From Diphasiastrum complanatum (Eukaryota > Streptophyta > Lycopodiopsida > Lycopodiales > Lycopodiaceae): a stretch of DNA of 64,000 nt. The first letter of the stretch is position 1. Each line of letters opens with the position of its first letter. The DNA lies in NCBI GenBank assembly GCA_029204225.1, contig CM055113.1, positions 17,522,445 to 17,586,444 of the forward strand, written 5' to 3'. The translations under genes were made by a program, and so were the position numbers. This document shows, one piece after another, positions 54,676 through 64,000 of this stretch. The notes under the pieces were generated by a model. That model made no database searches, had not been told where the DNA came from, and saw only the letters and a list, made by a program, of their open reading frames with translations.

Positions 54676-55487
54676 TTTGAATGCGTCTGCTAAATGAATT
54701 TCATGGTAGGTAATAGGCTGTATCTGTTTTTTTGGTCCTAATTCCTTAACCATTGTTTCAGTTATTAAGTTGATACTGGATCCTGAGTCTATTAGTATTC
54801 TATCTATAGTATGATCTCCTATAATAGCATTAATCTCTGGAACTCCACAATCTCCTCTATCTACATATTCTACTTTATTGTTGTATGCAGGTATACTTAA
54901 TGTATACTTAATCTCTCCCCTTCCTCAGTCCTTAAGGACTGAAGTCCTTCATCCTCCGAAGTATAACTCGTGGATGATGTAGGTATCTCACCTTCATACT
55001 TATCCTTTTCCCAAGATATCGTAATTCTTTTATGACTTTTTCCCGTCGGTGTTTCCATCTGATCTCTGAAGGTAATCTCCTTCTTCTTCTAGTGGGTTAT
55101 GACATTGACTTGGTAGAGCCATGGTCGTCCTAATAATACTTTATATGATGATTCTCTTGTAGTCCTTAAAATAATAAAATCCATTAGGGACTTATGGTCT
55201 CCAATATAGACTGTAACTTGGGACAATTCTCCTATCAGTGATTTTCTAGTTGCATCAGCTAACTTCGAATGTCTTAATGTGGGTGCTATTCTATGGTGAA
55301 TGCCTAACTCGTATGTTGTTTCTTCAGTCATTATATTTACACTAGATCCAGAATCTATGGGCACACTATCTAAGATACAGCCATTGATTACTACCTGAAT
55401 CTCGGGTTGACCTTCATCACCGTAGTTAACTAGTCCTACATTGACTAATGGTAACTTCGCTTTTTTTTTTTTTTTTTTCCTTTGCAA
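54676..55487 (-). pseudogene. Ty3 element 5 tandem aspartic-protease domains
   Basis: Minus strand. First domain 55487-55089: GCILDSVPIDSGSSVNIMTE (catalytic Asp-Ser-Gly), LADATRKSLIGELSQVTVYI, YKVLLGRPWLYQ. A stop near 55091, a linker (SHKRITISWEKDKYEGEIPT), then an 11-bp tandem duplication at about 54893-54914 (TTAAGTATAC in the coding sense) that shifts the frame. Second domain: EINAIIGDHTIDRILIDSGS, SINLITETMVKELG, HEIHLADAFKC, continuing at 40648 beyond the inserted transposon. Both domains keep D-S-G-S-S. Retropepsins normally work as homodimers of one domain, so two in tandem in one polyprotein is notable. It is preceded by three zinc knuckles and gag on the same strand. Confidence 0.8.
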
Positions 55488-56420
55488 AAATTGCTTAATT
55501 TCTTTTTTATAATATGGAGTATCCTCTAATAACTATTTGAGAGTTATATTGGTCATTCTGGAGACAAGGTCTTTCACTATATCATATGAACAAGTTCTAA
55601 GTGGCGATAGATCTCTAGGTATCTCGTTACTTATAACTGGATCTAAGAATGTTACTTTTTTAACTTTTCTGGTTTCTTCGTCTAAAAGCTTTTTAGCTTC
55701 CGAACTAATATCAACATCATAATATTTTTTAGTAGGCCTATCAGGGTCTAATTCTTTACTATTATAAATTTCTACTGGTTGTTCTGCGACTTTCACTTTT
55801 TCTGTTGCATTTTTCGCAGATTTCGTCTTCTTAATTTTCTTCTTATATTTAAGAGTTGAAGAATCTTTACTACTTCTAGTAGTTACTTTATTTATCTCTA
55901 CATCTAAATCAGGCCATTGATGGTCTTGATCTTGTGATTCGGACTCTACTTCTATCCTTTGAACTACCAAGTGAGTGTTAGTTTTAGATGGCCGAAGGTC
56001 ATCTTCTCTACGCGAGTTTACAAACCTCGGTTTAGACCGCGACTGTTGTGACTGAGGACATTCAGCAGTGACATGCCCTTTGCCTTTACAGTTAGCATAG
56101 AGCGGCACACATCCTACTGACATCTTGGGTTCAGGGCAATCAGGCGAATAATGACTCAAGGCTCCGCAATTGTAGCATGAACCCCTTGCTTTGGGTGGAG
56201 GAGTGAAATCTCTTGTCCCTCCTCTACGCAAAATAGTATACTGTTGACCAGTACACTGTTTTGGTATAATGTTCTTTTGGTTAGTAGGAGTTGCGATATA
56301 AGCTACCTCCTCATGATTATTAATCGGATAGAGAAATAATTTCTCTTCTAAATAGTTAGCCTGTAAACTGGGACAATTAGTCTTAGAATGACCTTCCTTC
56401 TCACAAGCGGTACACCAAAC
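55488..56420 (-). pseudogene. Ty3 element 5 gag C-terminal region with zinc knuckles
   Basis: Minus strand. CTACEKEGHSKTNC at about 56415, then after a short gap CYNCGALSHYSPDC (56175) and CVPLYANCKGKGHVTAEC (56110), three Cys/His nucleocapsid knuckles. Between 56050 and 55540 lies a Lys/Ser/Thr-rich linker (LKYKKKIKKTKSAKNATEK, DIVKDLVSRMTNITLK). A stop at about 55532 and an oligo-Lys run (poly-A in the coding strand, 55460-55480) precede protease. These knuckles bind the element's RNA during packaging. Confidence 0.82.
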
Positions 56421-57535
56421 ATTGGCGTTAAGCTTTGTTTTTTTTCCATTTGGCTTTAACGTCGGACATCTGAACTTCTAAATCACTCATTTCTTTTGCT
56501 AATATCTCAATACTTTTTCTTAATAGATCCATCTTTTTGGATTTCTCCATTTTTTTCTTTCTATTTAAATTCCTACTCTTTGATTTTCTATAAGAAGATT
56601 CTTCCTTTGATGAAGAAAAATAAGATGAATACTCTGAAGACTCTTCCTCATCTGCTGAATCAGATTTTGATTCAGACTCAGTAGATGATTCAGATTCTTC
56701 TGTATGTTTCGATTTATGCTTTTTGCTACTTTTTCTCTCATTTCTCCGTCTACGAGAAATTCGAGAAGTTTCGTAATTTTCGGCAGAGGCAATGACATTT
56801 TCCAAAGAGGTCATCAATCCACGTCGACAATAACAATCCATTTTCTTACGCAAAGCCACCCAAGAACCATCCGTTTTGCATAGGAACCAGATACTGGGCT
56901 CCTAATTTTTCTATTAAATTCTTAACTCTATGTGTATACTTTCTAAGGGAGTCCTTTGAATTTTTCTCAACAGAATTAAGCCGAGCCAACAATCTAGTGG
57001 AGTATCTTATCTCCCTAAACTGCTTAAGGAATGCTGCTTTTAAAACATTCCAAGTATTAACCATTTTCAGTACTAATTGACTATACCAAATCCTAGCCTG
57101 CTTCCGCAGAAGACCTGGCAAAATTCTAACTTGCTATAGTAATAGATTCAAACTAAGACAAATAACTGTCCGCATCTTCAGACAATGATCCCTTAAAAAA
57201 ATCGTATCTGATTTTGGTAGATGTCGGTGGCACTGGGTTTGGCATATTATCAAGTGGTGAACTTGGAGGACTAGGAGGATCTGGATCTAGACTACGCTCA
57301 GATGATGGTTCTGATGAAGAAGATTTTAATTCTGAACTTGGTTGGGAAGTGGAATCAGACGAATCTGATTCTGATGAGTCTGTAAAACTTGGTGTTTTGA
57401 CAGACCTTTTCTCAAATGAATCTACAAATGCTGTAGCAGCGTTTAAAAGATCGTTAAATGCTTCAGGTGTTAATCTTGCTCTAACTGGCGAATTTTGCAA
57501 ATTCTGCAAATACAAATCTCTAGATTTTTAATATG
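56421..57535 (-). pseudogene. Ty3 element 5 gag
   Basis: Minus strand from 57535: YLQNLQNSPVRARLTPEAFN, a Ser/Asp/Pro-rich section (SSESDSSDSTSQPSSELKSS), IRYDFFKGSLSEDADSYLS, then after stops near 57150 the capsid-type domain LRKQARIWYSQLVL, WNVLKAAFLKQFREI, LNSVEKNSKDSLRKYTHRVK (the usual W-x-x-x...F-x-x-x-F pattern of plant retrotransposon gag), followed after a frameshift at 56850 by SLENVIASAENYE, a long Ser/Glu/Lys-rich section and a coiled coil (RKSIEILAKEMSDLEVQMSD). It precedes the zinc knuckles. Frameshifts and stops at 57150, 56850 and 56428 inactivate it. Confidence 0.8.
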
Positions 57536-57668
57536 TTTCTAATCGATGTGCACGCTCTAAACGTTTCTGTTCAATAGTTGCTTGAGAGTATGTTCTTGGC
57601 ATGCATTACATGAGAAAGATTTGTAGACTTAATACACTTAAAAATATTACAAAAGATGAAATTCATCT

Positions 57669-57685
57669 CCCCAGCAACGGCGCCA
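57669..57685 (-). promoter_or_regulatory. Primer-binding site of Ty3 element 5, tRNA-Asp type
   Basis: The minus strand reads TGGCGCCGTTGCTGGGG, one mismatch to the tRNA-Asp complement. Five bases separate it from the LTR end at 57691. Confidence 0.85.
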
Positions 57686-57690
57686 AATTA

Positions 57691-59270
57691 TGTGGTGGCC
57701 TAGTGGTTATAGATTTTCACAAAATTAAGAAATTAAGTAGTATAAAAAGTTTGATCGTTCTCCAAGAGAGAGAATAATCTCTTCTTTTGTATGTGTGTAA
57801 CACTTTGGCGTGTCTAAAATATCTAGACAATACATAAAAGAAAATTTGTGTTTTTTTTTTTGCATTTTAAGGTTATCAATATAAACCATACACTTCTTTC
57901 ACTTTCTATATTTCTCAAGATAAGCCATTTTCATTATTTGTACTGACTTTGAACTTGAAGGTTTTTCAACTTTCTTGTTGAGTTCAGGACAATGCATTAA
58001 GAAAACATAGGTGGCCTAGCACTTAATTGAATGGAGCTTCTTTTATATAGGAGGCACATCACAAAATTTACCCGTGTATTTTTTTTCATTCAAAACCTCA
58101 TGGAAGCAATAGTCGTAACATAGCTAATTGACATCTAAATGAATGCTTGTAACTCAAGTAAGAAACAATAAATAGTATTACTACAAAAAAAAGTAATGAT
58201 ATTCCTCAAAATAAACAAACTAGAAACTATTATTTTATTGGTAGAACTATGCTAACTTTTTTTAGTTTGTATTGGTCCACAATGACTATTTTAAATGAAG
58301 CATGTCAACAATCTTTTTCAATGTGAGTAGATATAGGTTACATCATTCAAAGAGCAAGCATCTACATAGCTTTTCTCAAAAGATCACACCATGAATTTAC
58401 AATCAATAATATGTTCTCGAACGTAGGAACCTTCATATTAGTGCAATTCCAAAAGATTTTGGAAGTTTTAAACACAAAAAGAGTCCTTGATTTTGAATAT
58501 GTAATTGTGTTTCATGTGACATATATCATGTGAATGCAAACATCGTATCCAACAATGATAAGATTTCAAGGGAAGAATTGACTTCATAGAAAATTTTGTA
58601 GGCATAATTGTTATTAGAAAAATAATCAAACTACAAAAGGTTGTTTTATAATGTGTATTGACACCAAAAGAGGTTTATTTGGGCAAATGAATTTATGTAT
58701 CATGTGCACCGTAAATCCTAAATACATATTTATTCTGCAAATATCATACTCCAATGAAAAAGAATTGATTGAAATACAATATAGGCACCGATCTATATTG
58801 CAATCACTTCAATGTGTTGAATTGACTTGTTTTGTAATAGCTTTGTTCAAAATTTTCAAGATGTGACATTTGCAATCATAATTGCTTTGAATGTCGCACA
58901 TTCTGTTAAAGCAACTTCAACTCTAAGCTTATTGAAATGTTGAAGTAGTGTTAGGTACATATGCACGTTAATAGAGTTGCATCATTTAGATATTCACAAC
59001 TACATTAAAGTATAAGACATATGCTTGATTTCATTATTCTCTAGTTTTTTTCTCTTCTCTGTCCTTATTTGTGGAATGCATTGGAGTCGAACTCTTGACC
59101 TCAAGGGGGAAAATATCGAAGTTGTAATCAACTTACTACTAATGGATAGCTCAATTTTCTTGGTTTTATTTCTCCCTTTTATGTCCTCATTTTTGTGATG
59201 GGGACTGAAGTCAACCCCAAAGCCCATGGAAAGAATACATAGTCTAAACCAGCTCCCTTCTTGTTGGAGG
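57691..59270 (-). repeat. 5' LTR of Ty3 element 5 (upstream end not located)
   Basis: On the minus strand the LTR ends ...GGCCACCACA at 57691. A minus-strand TATA box CCTATATAAAAG lies at 58040-58051, placing the transcription start around 58000. The segment further right, to about 59270, has no supported gene; the short frames at 58651-58866 and 59000-59227 have no domain. The far LTR end is not identifiable because the partner LTR is missing. Confidence 0.55.
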
Positions 59271-59672
59271 ACTGTATTCTCAATAGTATTTCTTCATTTC
59301 TACAAAATTTGCTATTGTCAATCATATTAATGTGTCAAGGATCTTACTAGCAATATAGTTAGCTAATTTGCAAGCAATCTATCATCAAATAGATAAGCAG
59401 TAAAGAGAGATCACACACCAACCCAAGAGAACACTTCTGAACTGTATTTACAAAAGAGACTGAAAGATATATATACACAGTCTAATTTTTGTGGGGTACC
59501 GCTGCATGACAGTTCGGTCCCCGTTACGGGATGCGTGTCCCAACTTACACTACGTGTACCGTCAAACTGGCACACATGCATACTATCACAAAGACAGTAA
59601 AAAACTCGAAATCACTGCTGAACATGGAAAGTCATGAACTGTGAGAGAAACTCGGGCTTACTTATTCTAACA
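59271..59672 (-). repeat. 3' LTR of minus-strand copia element
   Basis: On the minus strand it starts TGTTAGAATAAGTAAGCCCG after the purine tract AAGGGAGAG (59673-59683). Contains GGGACACGCATCCCG (about 59532-59546), also found in the LTR at 61490-61756. Left boundary approximate. Confidence 0.6.
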
Positions 59673-61110
59673 CTCTCCCTTAAGCCCTAGTTTATCTTTC
59701 TTACAAAGAGTTTTTCTCTAAAAAACTCAAACTTATCAGTACTTAAAGGTTTAGTGAATATATCAACTAACTGATTCTCTGTCTTATGTCTATTTCATTA
59801 GATAACAACTTCTCTCTAATGAAATGATACTTAATTTCCATATGCTTTGTGCATGCATGAAATACAAGATTTTTAGCTAGATGTATGGCACTCTGATTGT
59901 CACATCTGATCACAGTAGGCTTATTCTGCGGAATTCCAATGTCTTCTAACATTCTTCTTAGCCAAACTGCTTCCTGCGTAGCTGAACATAGTGCTTTGTA
60001 TTCTGCTTCTGTAGTAGGAAGAGCAACTGTGTCTTGTTTCTTACTTGACCAAGAAAATACACCATTACCAACATGAAATATATAACCTGTGGTAGATCTC
60101 CTGTCATCAATACAGCCTGCCCAATCTGAATCAACAAAGCCCTGTAAAACTTTTAAAGTATGCTGCTTCTCATATAACAATCCATGGGTTATCGTGCCCT
60201 TCACATAACGAAGAATTCTCTTCGCTGCTGTCCAATGAATCTCTCTAGGGGTAGCCATGAATTGACTTACAACGCTTACAACATAACTTATGTCAGGATG
60301 AGTAGTTGTGAGATAAATCAGCGAACCAACTAATTGACGAAATAAAGTGGCATCAACTAGTACACTCTCATCCTGATTAGATAGTTTCTTACCAACCTCC
60401 ACAGGTGTGGATACTGGCTTGCTGTCACACATTTTGAAACACTTCAAAATCTCATTCACGTACTTTGTCTGTGTTAGTGTGATGCTATTGCAACCTTGCC
60501 ATACTTCCACTCCTAAACAATAGTGCATCAAGCCAAGATCAGTCATATCAAAACTAGAGGATAAGTCTTTCTTGATTGCACCAATCAACTCATCATCATT
60601 TCCTGTGATTATGAGGTCCTCTACGTACAGCACAATCAGTGTGATACTAGAGTCACGAGCAAAGTAGTAAAGATTGAATTATGAAGAAGTGCATATCAAA
60701 CCTCTAGAAAGGAGATGCTCATCAAAGTGGCTATACCAAGCACATGGTGCTTGTTTCAATCCGTACAAGGCTTTCTTCAGCTTGCACACTTTGTCTTCCA
60801 TGCCATGTGTCACAAAGCCACTAGGTTGCTCCATGTACACTTCTTCTTCAAGTTTACCATTAAAAAATGCAGACTTTATGTCCATCTGATGTAGATTCCA
60901 TCCAAATAGTGCCGCCAAAGCAATCACCATGCAAAGTGTATTCCACTTGGCCACAGGAGCAAAGGTCTCTTCGTAGTCAATGCCCTTACTTTGTGCATAG
61001 CCTTTCACTACAAGCCTTGCTTTGTGTTTTGCAATAGTTCCATCGGCATTGTACTTTGTCCTGTATACCCATTTGTTGCCAATGGGTCTTTTGCCCTTTG
61101 GAAGATCCAC
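59673..61110 (-). pseudogene. Ty1/copia RT and RNase H, minus strand
   Basis: Minus strand from 61110: PIGNKWVYRTKYNADGTIAK, KGIDYEETFAPVAKW, LHQMDIKSAFFNG (Asp), VYMEQPSGFV, LKKALYGLKQAPCAWY, then a frameshift at about 60675. RT continues LYVEDLIITGNDDE (YVDD altered to YVED), LGVEVWQG, STPVEVGKKL, LVGSLIYLTTTHPDI, and RNase H: SDWAGCIDDRRSTTGY, PTTEAEYKALCSA, CDNQSAIHLAKN, HMEIKYHFIREKL, ending at about 59767. Better preserved than the other copia copies, but the active-site change and frameshift argue that it is dead. Its LTR follows at 59672. Confidence 0.9.
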
Positions 61111-61489
61111 TATCTCCCATGTGTCATGGTGTTGATGGAATCAATATCCTCCTGCATTGCTTTTTGCCATATCTCCTGATTTTTGGCCTCCTCAAGGCAA
61201 GAGGGTTCAGTAGATGAAATAATATCACTCATAACTGCAAGATTTACCTAAAACTTGTCAGGTTCCTTCCTCTCTCGTGTGGAATGCTAGCCTTAGCAAT
61301 TTCCCTTCCTTGTCACTCATGAGTTTAGTATACCATTTGGGTAACTTACATTGAGGTGATCTGCTACGAGGTGAATAGGAATCCCACGGTGCATCTTGCT
61401 CCTTCTTTTTATCACCTGCTACCTTAGTCTTTTTCGATCCAATAGATTTGTTTCTCACTCTCCATCTCATCTCTATGGTGGAAGGAGAG
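61111..61489 (-). pseudogene. Copia integrase-RT linker remnant
   Basis: The minus strand contains a basic linker (NKSIGSKKTKVAGDKKKEQD, PKWYTKLMSDKEGKLLR) and stops between it and the RT at 61110. The R-x-x-P-K-W-Y pattern is common in the variable linker just before copia RT. At about 61489 the sequence meets the 5' LTR of a plus-strand copia, truncating this element. Confidence 0.45.
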
Positions 61490-61756
61490 TTAGAATTAAA
61501 GTAGAATCATTGTGCTACTGTACTGTGGTTCCTATCAGTGGATAAGGATCAGTTGGCCTCGCCACAAGACAAGTCGACGGGACACGCATCCCGCCAACGG
61601 CAACCTAGGTCATGCATGGGTTGCCTGAGTGAACAACTATACGTACAATGTAATTTCATTTTGAATACAGTTGCTATGTGAGCTTGTAGTGGAGAATGTT
61701 TTCTGTCTGTGTTACTGTGTAGCATGATCTGTGTTCCTGTGCAAAGCAAATTCTAA
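61490..61756 (+). repeat. 5' LTR of plus-strand copia element
   Basis: Bounded by the inverted octamers TTAGAATT (61490-61497) and AATTCTAA (61749-61756). The usual outer TG...CA is eroded. Contains GGGACACGCATCCCG at about 61578-61592. A PBS follows two bases later. Confidence 0.65.
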
Positions 61757-61758
61757 GT

Positions 61759-61770
61759 TGGTATCAAAGC
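61759..61770 (+). promoter_or_regulatory. Primer-binding site of plus-strand copia
   Basis: TGGTATCAAAGC, one mismatch to the initiator-Met type TGGTATCAGAGC. Confidence 0.8.
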
Positions 61771-62900
61771 CATACAGAGAGTGTACACTAAAACAACATC
61801 GCCTTTGAAGAGAGCTTCGGGAGGACTGTCTTCTGAGAGTTCGGGGTTTACGACGGGTTGAAGAAGAAAAAAGGGAAGCACTGGTGCAGAGAGTTTGGCA
61901 CACAGAAGCTTGGTGAGCTTGAGACTGTGTGAGGATTCAGAGACAAGCGTTGTCGGCTGAATCAGAACTTCAGCAAACGGATTTTGAAATTCCGAGGCAG
62001 GCTATTTGGTGTTTGCAGTGAGTGTGCATTCAATCGGATACCGTTTGACGAACAGATTGAAGCATCAGCTTTCCAACAGTAGGGCAACCTCAGAGGAAGA
62101 GGATAAGCCTGTCAGAAGACTATTTATAGGAAGCCAAGTGTAGTTTTTTTGAGAAAAACCCTAGCCTAGGGTTTGAAAGCTCAAGAAAGCGGTTTTCTCT
62201 GCATTTTGAACCTTTTTAGAAGTTGTGAAAATCTAGAGGAGGGCACCCTAGCAATGCGAATCAAACCTGAGAAGTTTGTGGCTAGCCGTGGAAGTGTGAG
62301 GGTGCAGGATTAATTCTCTATTGGCAGCCATAGCTGGTAAGGAGAGAAGAAGGAGAAGAGAAGATAGGAGGAAGCTGTGAGAGAGCGGGCAGCTCGCGCG
62401 CACCCAACGCGACGGACAGTGTAGCGCTCCGGAGGGATTCCGTGTTTACAAGTGTGAAGCTCGATGCTCAAAATGGTTCATAGCCATTAGATCTTCTCCA
62501 CATAAAATCAATGGTAGGGATTTCACAGATCAAGAGAGATGTGGATCGTCCGATCATGAAAAACCATTGGATTTAATATGAAATGGCCTGAAAGGCAAGA
62601 TGGCCTTCAATTGCATTAAAAATCTTCACTCTGAAAGCTTGTGAAGGGGCCCAACGAGTTAAATTCAAATTGAAGGGCATGATTTCTTCAAAAGGAAGAA
62701 ACAGTTTAAAAACAAGGAAAATCCCTATTTTTGGGTCCTTTGCCCGTTTTGACCCAAATGAAAGCCTATAACCTCCAAACGAAGGGCACCTGGACTGTAC
62801 CTGCAAGTACGGTACAACAAAACAGAGTGATTACAATGGAGAAAGTGTTCGGAGTGCGCCAGAAGTGATTTCACCATTTCACTGGGCACGAAGTTAGGAG
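61771..62900 (+). other. Leader of plus-strand copia element
   Basis: About 1.1 kb, no gene. At 62155-62176 an inverted arrangement AAACCCTAG-C-CTAGGGTTT occurs, whose arms resemble the plant telo-box. Frames here are short and without domains. Confidence 0.5.
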
Positions 62901-62936
62901 TTGACGACTGAGTGCATTTTGGTTTTGAGTGAAAGT

Positions 62937-63690
62937 AGCAAATTGGACGGGATTTCCAACTATGCAGTGTGAAAATTCAAAATGAAAAGCAAACTGATGG
63001 AGAAAGACGTGTGGGAAGTCATCACAGGTGATGAGAGAAGGACGCCAAATGAAGCGGATATCAAAGTGTTCGACAAAAAGATGAGGAAAGCTTTGACCTT
63101 CATTAACTTGTCAGTGAAGGATCACATCATTACCCACATTTGTAATGCTGTTACACCCAGACAAACATGGGATGTGCTAAAGGAGCAGTTCGAGACGTCA
63201 AATTCGTCAAGAATCATGTTTCTGAAGTCAAAGCTGAATAGTGCCCAAATGGAACAAGGAGAGCACATTCAGACGTACATGACCAGAATCAAGACAATGA
63301 GGGATGAACTGCATTCTATTGGTGAGCGCATACATGATGTGGAGCTGGTGCACAATGCATTGTGTGGCATTGCAGAACCCTATCAGATGTTTGTGAGCGA
63401 AATAGCATCAAGAGAAAGATTGCCAACCTTTGACGAGCTCACATGAATCTTAATGTAGGAAGAGCAATGACAAGAAATGGTGAAAGCTAGATGTCAAAAT
63501 ACTGACGATCAGGCACTTGTGACATGCCAAAAACAAGGCAAGGGCAAGGGCAAGAAGAAGTCTAAGCAGCAATTTGTCAAGTCTCAGGAGGATGAGGGAT
63601 CTTCCAGTAAGACCAAGAAGAAAGGCAAGTGCTTCCATTGTGGTAAAAAGGGCCATTGGAAGAGTGAATGTTGCAAATAATTTCTGGCGG
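62937..63690 (+). pseudogene. Copia gag (UBN2-type) with zinc knuckle
   Basis: Plus strand: KLDGISNYAV, an in-frame TGA at 62970-62972 where this family has Trp, then KFKMKSKLMEKDVWEVITG, KALTFINLSVKDHIITHICN, TWDVLKEQFETSN, MTRIKTMRDELHSIGERIHD, VHNALCGIAEPYQMFVSEIA, the usual UBN2 capsid pattern. Stops cluster at 63445-63475, then KQGKGKGKKKSKQQ and the knuckle CFHCGKKGHWKSEC, ending at a TAA near 63679. It would form the particle and bind RNA. The protease continues downstream in the same frame after that stop. Confidence 0.85.
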
Positions 63691-64000
63691 AACAAGGCAA
63701 GGGGAAACCAAAACAAGCAGGTAACCTTGTCGATGAGGGTGAGATTGAAGACTCTAGCATCTTCACATCTGCGTTGTCATCTAATCAAGACGATCAAGCA
63801 TGGTATATTGACTCGGGAGCCACAAGCCACATGATAGGTAACAAGAATTGGTTCAGTAGCATGAAAGTGTTGGATAATGGAACGTCTGTTCAACAAGCAA
63901 ATGGCGAGGTGTGCAAGATCAAGGAAATAGGCACCATTTCAATCCAACTACCTGATGGAAAAAGCAGGATGATCAGGGAGGTTCTTTACGTACCAGTTTT
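63680..64000 (+). pseudogene. Copia protease start, running off the window
   Basis: The plus strand continues FLAEQGKGKPKQAGNLVDEG, then AWYIDSGATSHMIGNKNWFS, the conserved copia retropepsin site Asp-Ser-Gly-Ala, then GTISIQLPDGKSRMIREVLY at the window edge. The start is separated from gag by the TAA near 63679. Integrase and RT would lie beyond 64000. Confidence 0.85.

Noticed and set aside
58651-59227. Open frames at 58651-58866 (+) and 59000-59227 (-)
   Set aside because: No domain or neighbouring context; probably LTR or intergenic chance frames.
1-64000. tRNA, rRNA or snRNA genes
   Set aside because: No clover-leaf or conserved box pairs were noticed; the tRNA-like strings are retroelement primer-binding sites. 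A covariance-model scan would be decisive.

Overview
The window reads as nuclear DNA of a land plant with a large, repeat-rich genome. It is AT-rich, has spliceosomal-type introns, contains plant-type LTR retrotransposons with initiator-Met and Asp tRNA primer-binding sites, and shows no intact single-copy host gene. The species cannot be told from the sequence. Almost every reading frame belongs to a transposable element, and most are broken by stops, frameshifts, deletions or nested insertions.

Layout: 0-2.4 kb, fragment of a Ty3-type 3' extra ORF (-) and a Ty1/copia pol (+). 5.9-11.65 kb, Ty3 element 1 (-): pol, then a 3' extra ORF in the env position. 12.4-16.06 kb, Ty3 element 2 (-), same architecture. 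16.07-19.8 kb, a second Ty3 lineage (+) interrupted by a copia remnant (-). 19.8-21.35 kb, copia (+). 21.36-23.2 kb, LTR, Asp-type PBS and repeat-rich leader. 23.24-27.52 kb, 5'-truncated copy (-) of a pol-less LTR element. 27.5-31.9 kb, Ty3 element 3 (+). 32-34.27 kb, copia LTR and pol end (-). 34.27-38.7 kb, Ty3 element 4 (+), 3' half. 38.74-59 kb, Ty3 element 5 (-), a distinct lineage, split by an insertion. 59.3-61.5 kb, copia (-). 61.5-64 kb, copia (+), running off the end.

The most interesting object is the insertion that splits element 5. Positions 40653-54671 are bounded by 33-bp matching terminal inverted repeats and a TGCA target duplication, and removing the insertion rejoins the Ty3 protease frame. 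It is therefore a DNA transposon of about 8.5 kb, later invaded by a 5.5-kb LTR element (48831-54316). It carries four intron-containing genes with alternating orientation: (A, +) a DDE transposase-like protein resembling the RAG1/Transib/Kolobok/CACTA assemblage; (B, -) an acidic orphan; (C, +) a CENH3/H3-like histone fold joined to a Ulp1/C48 cysteine-protease domain; (D, -) an orphan with a possible BAH/Tudor-like segment. All but B carry visible lesions, so this copy is a fossil, but the gene content looks unusual for a plant transposon. A working idea (inference only) is that A mobilises the element while C and D act on chromatin or SUMO.

Insertion order read from nesting: Ty3 element 5 first, then the DNA transposon, then the LTR element, whose two LTRs are still nearly identical.
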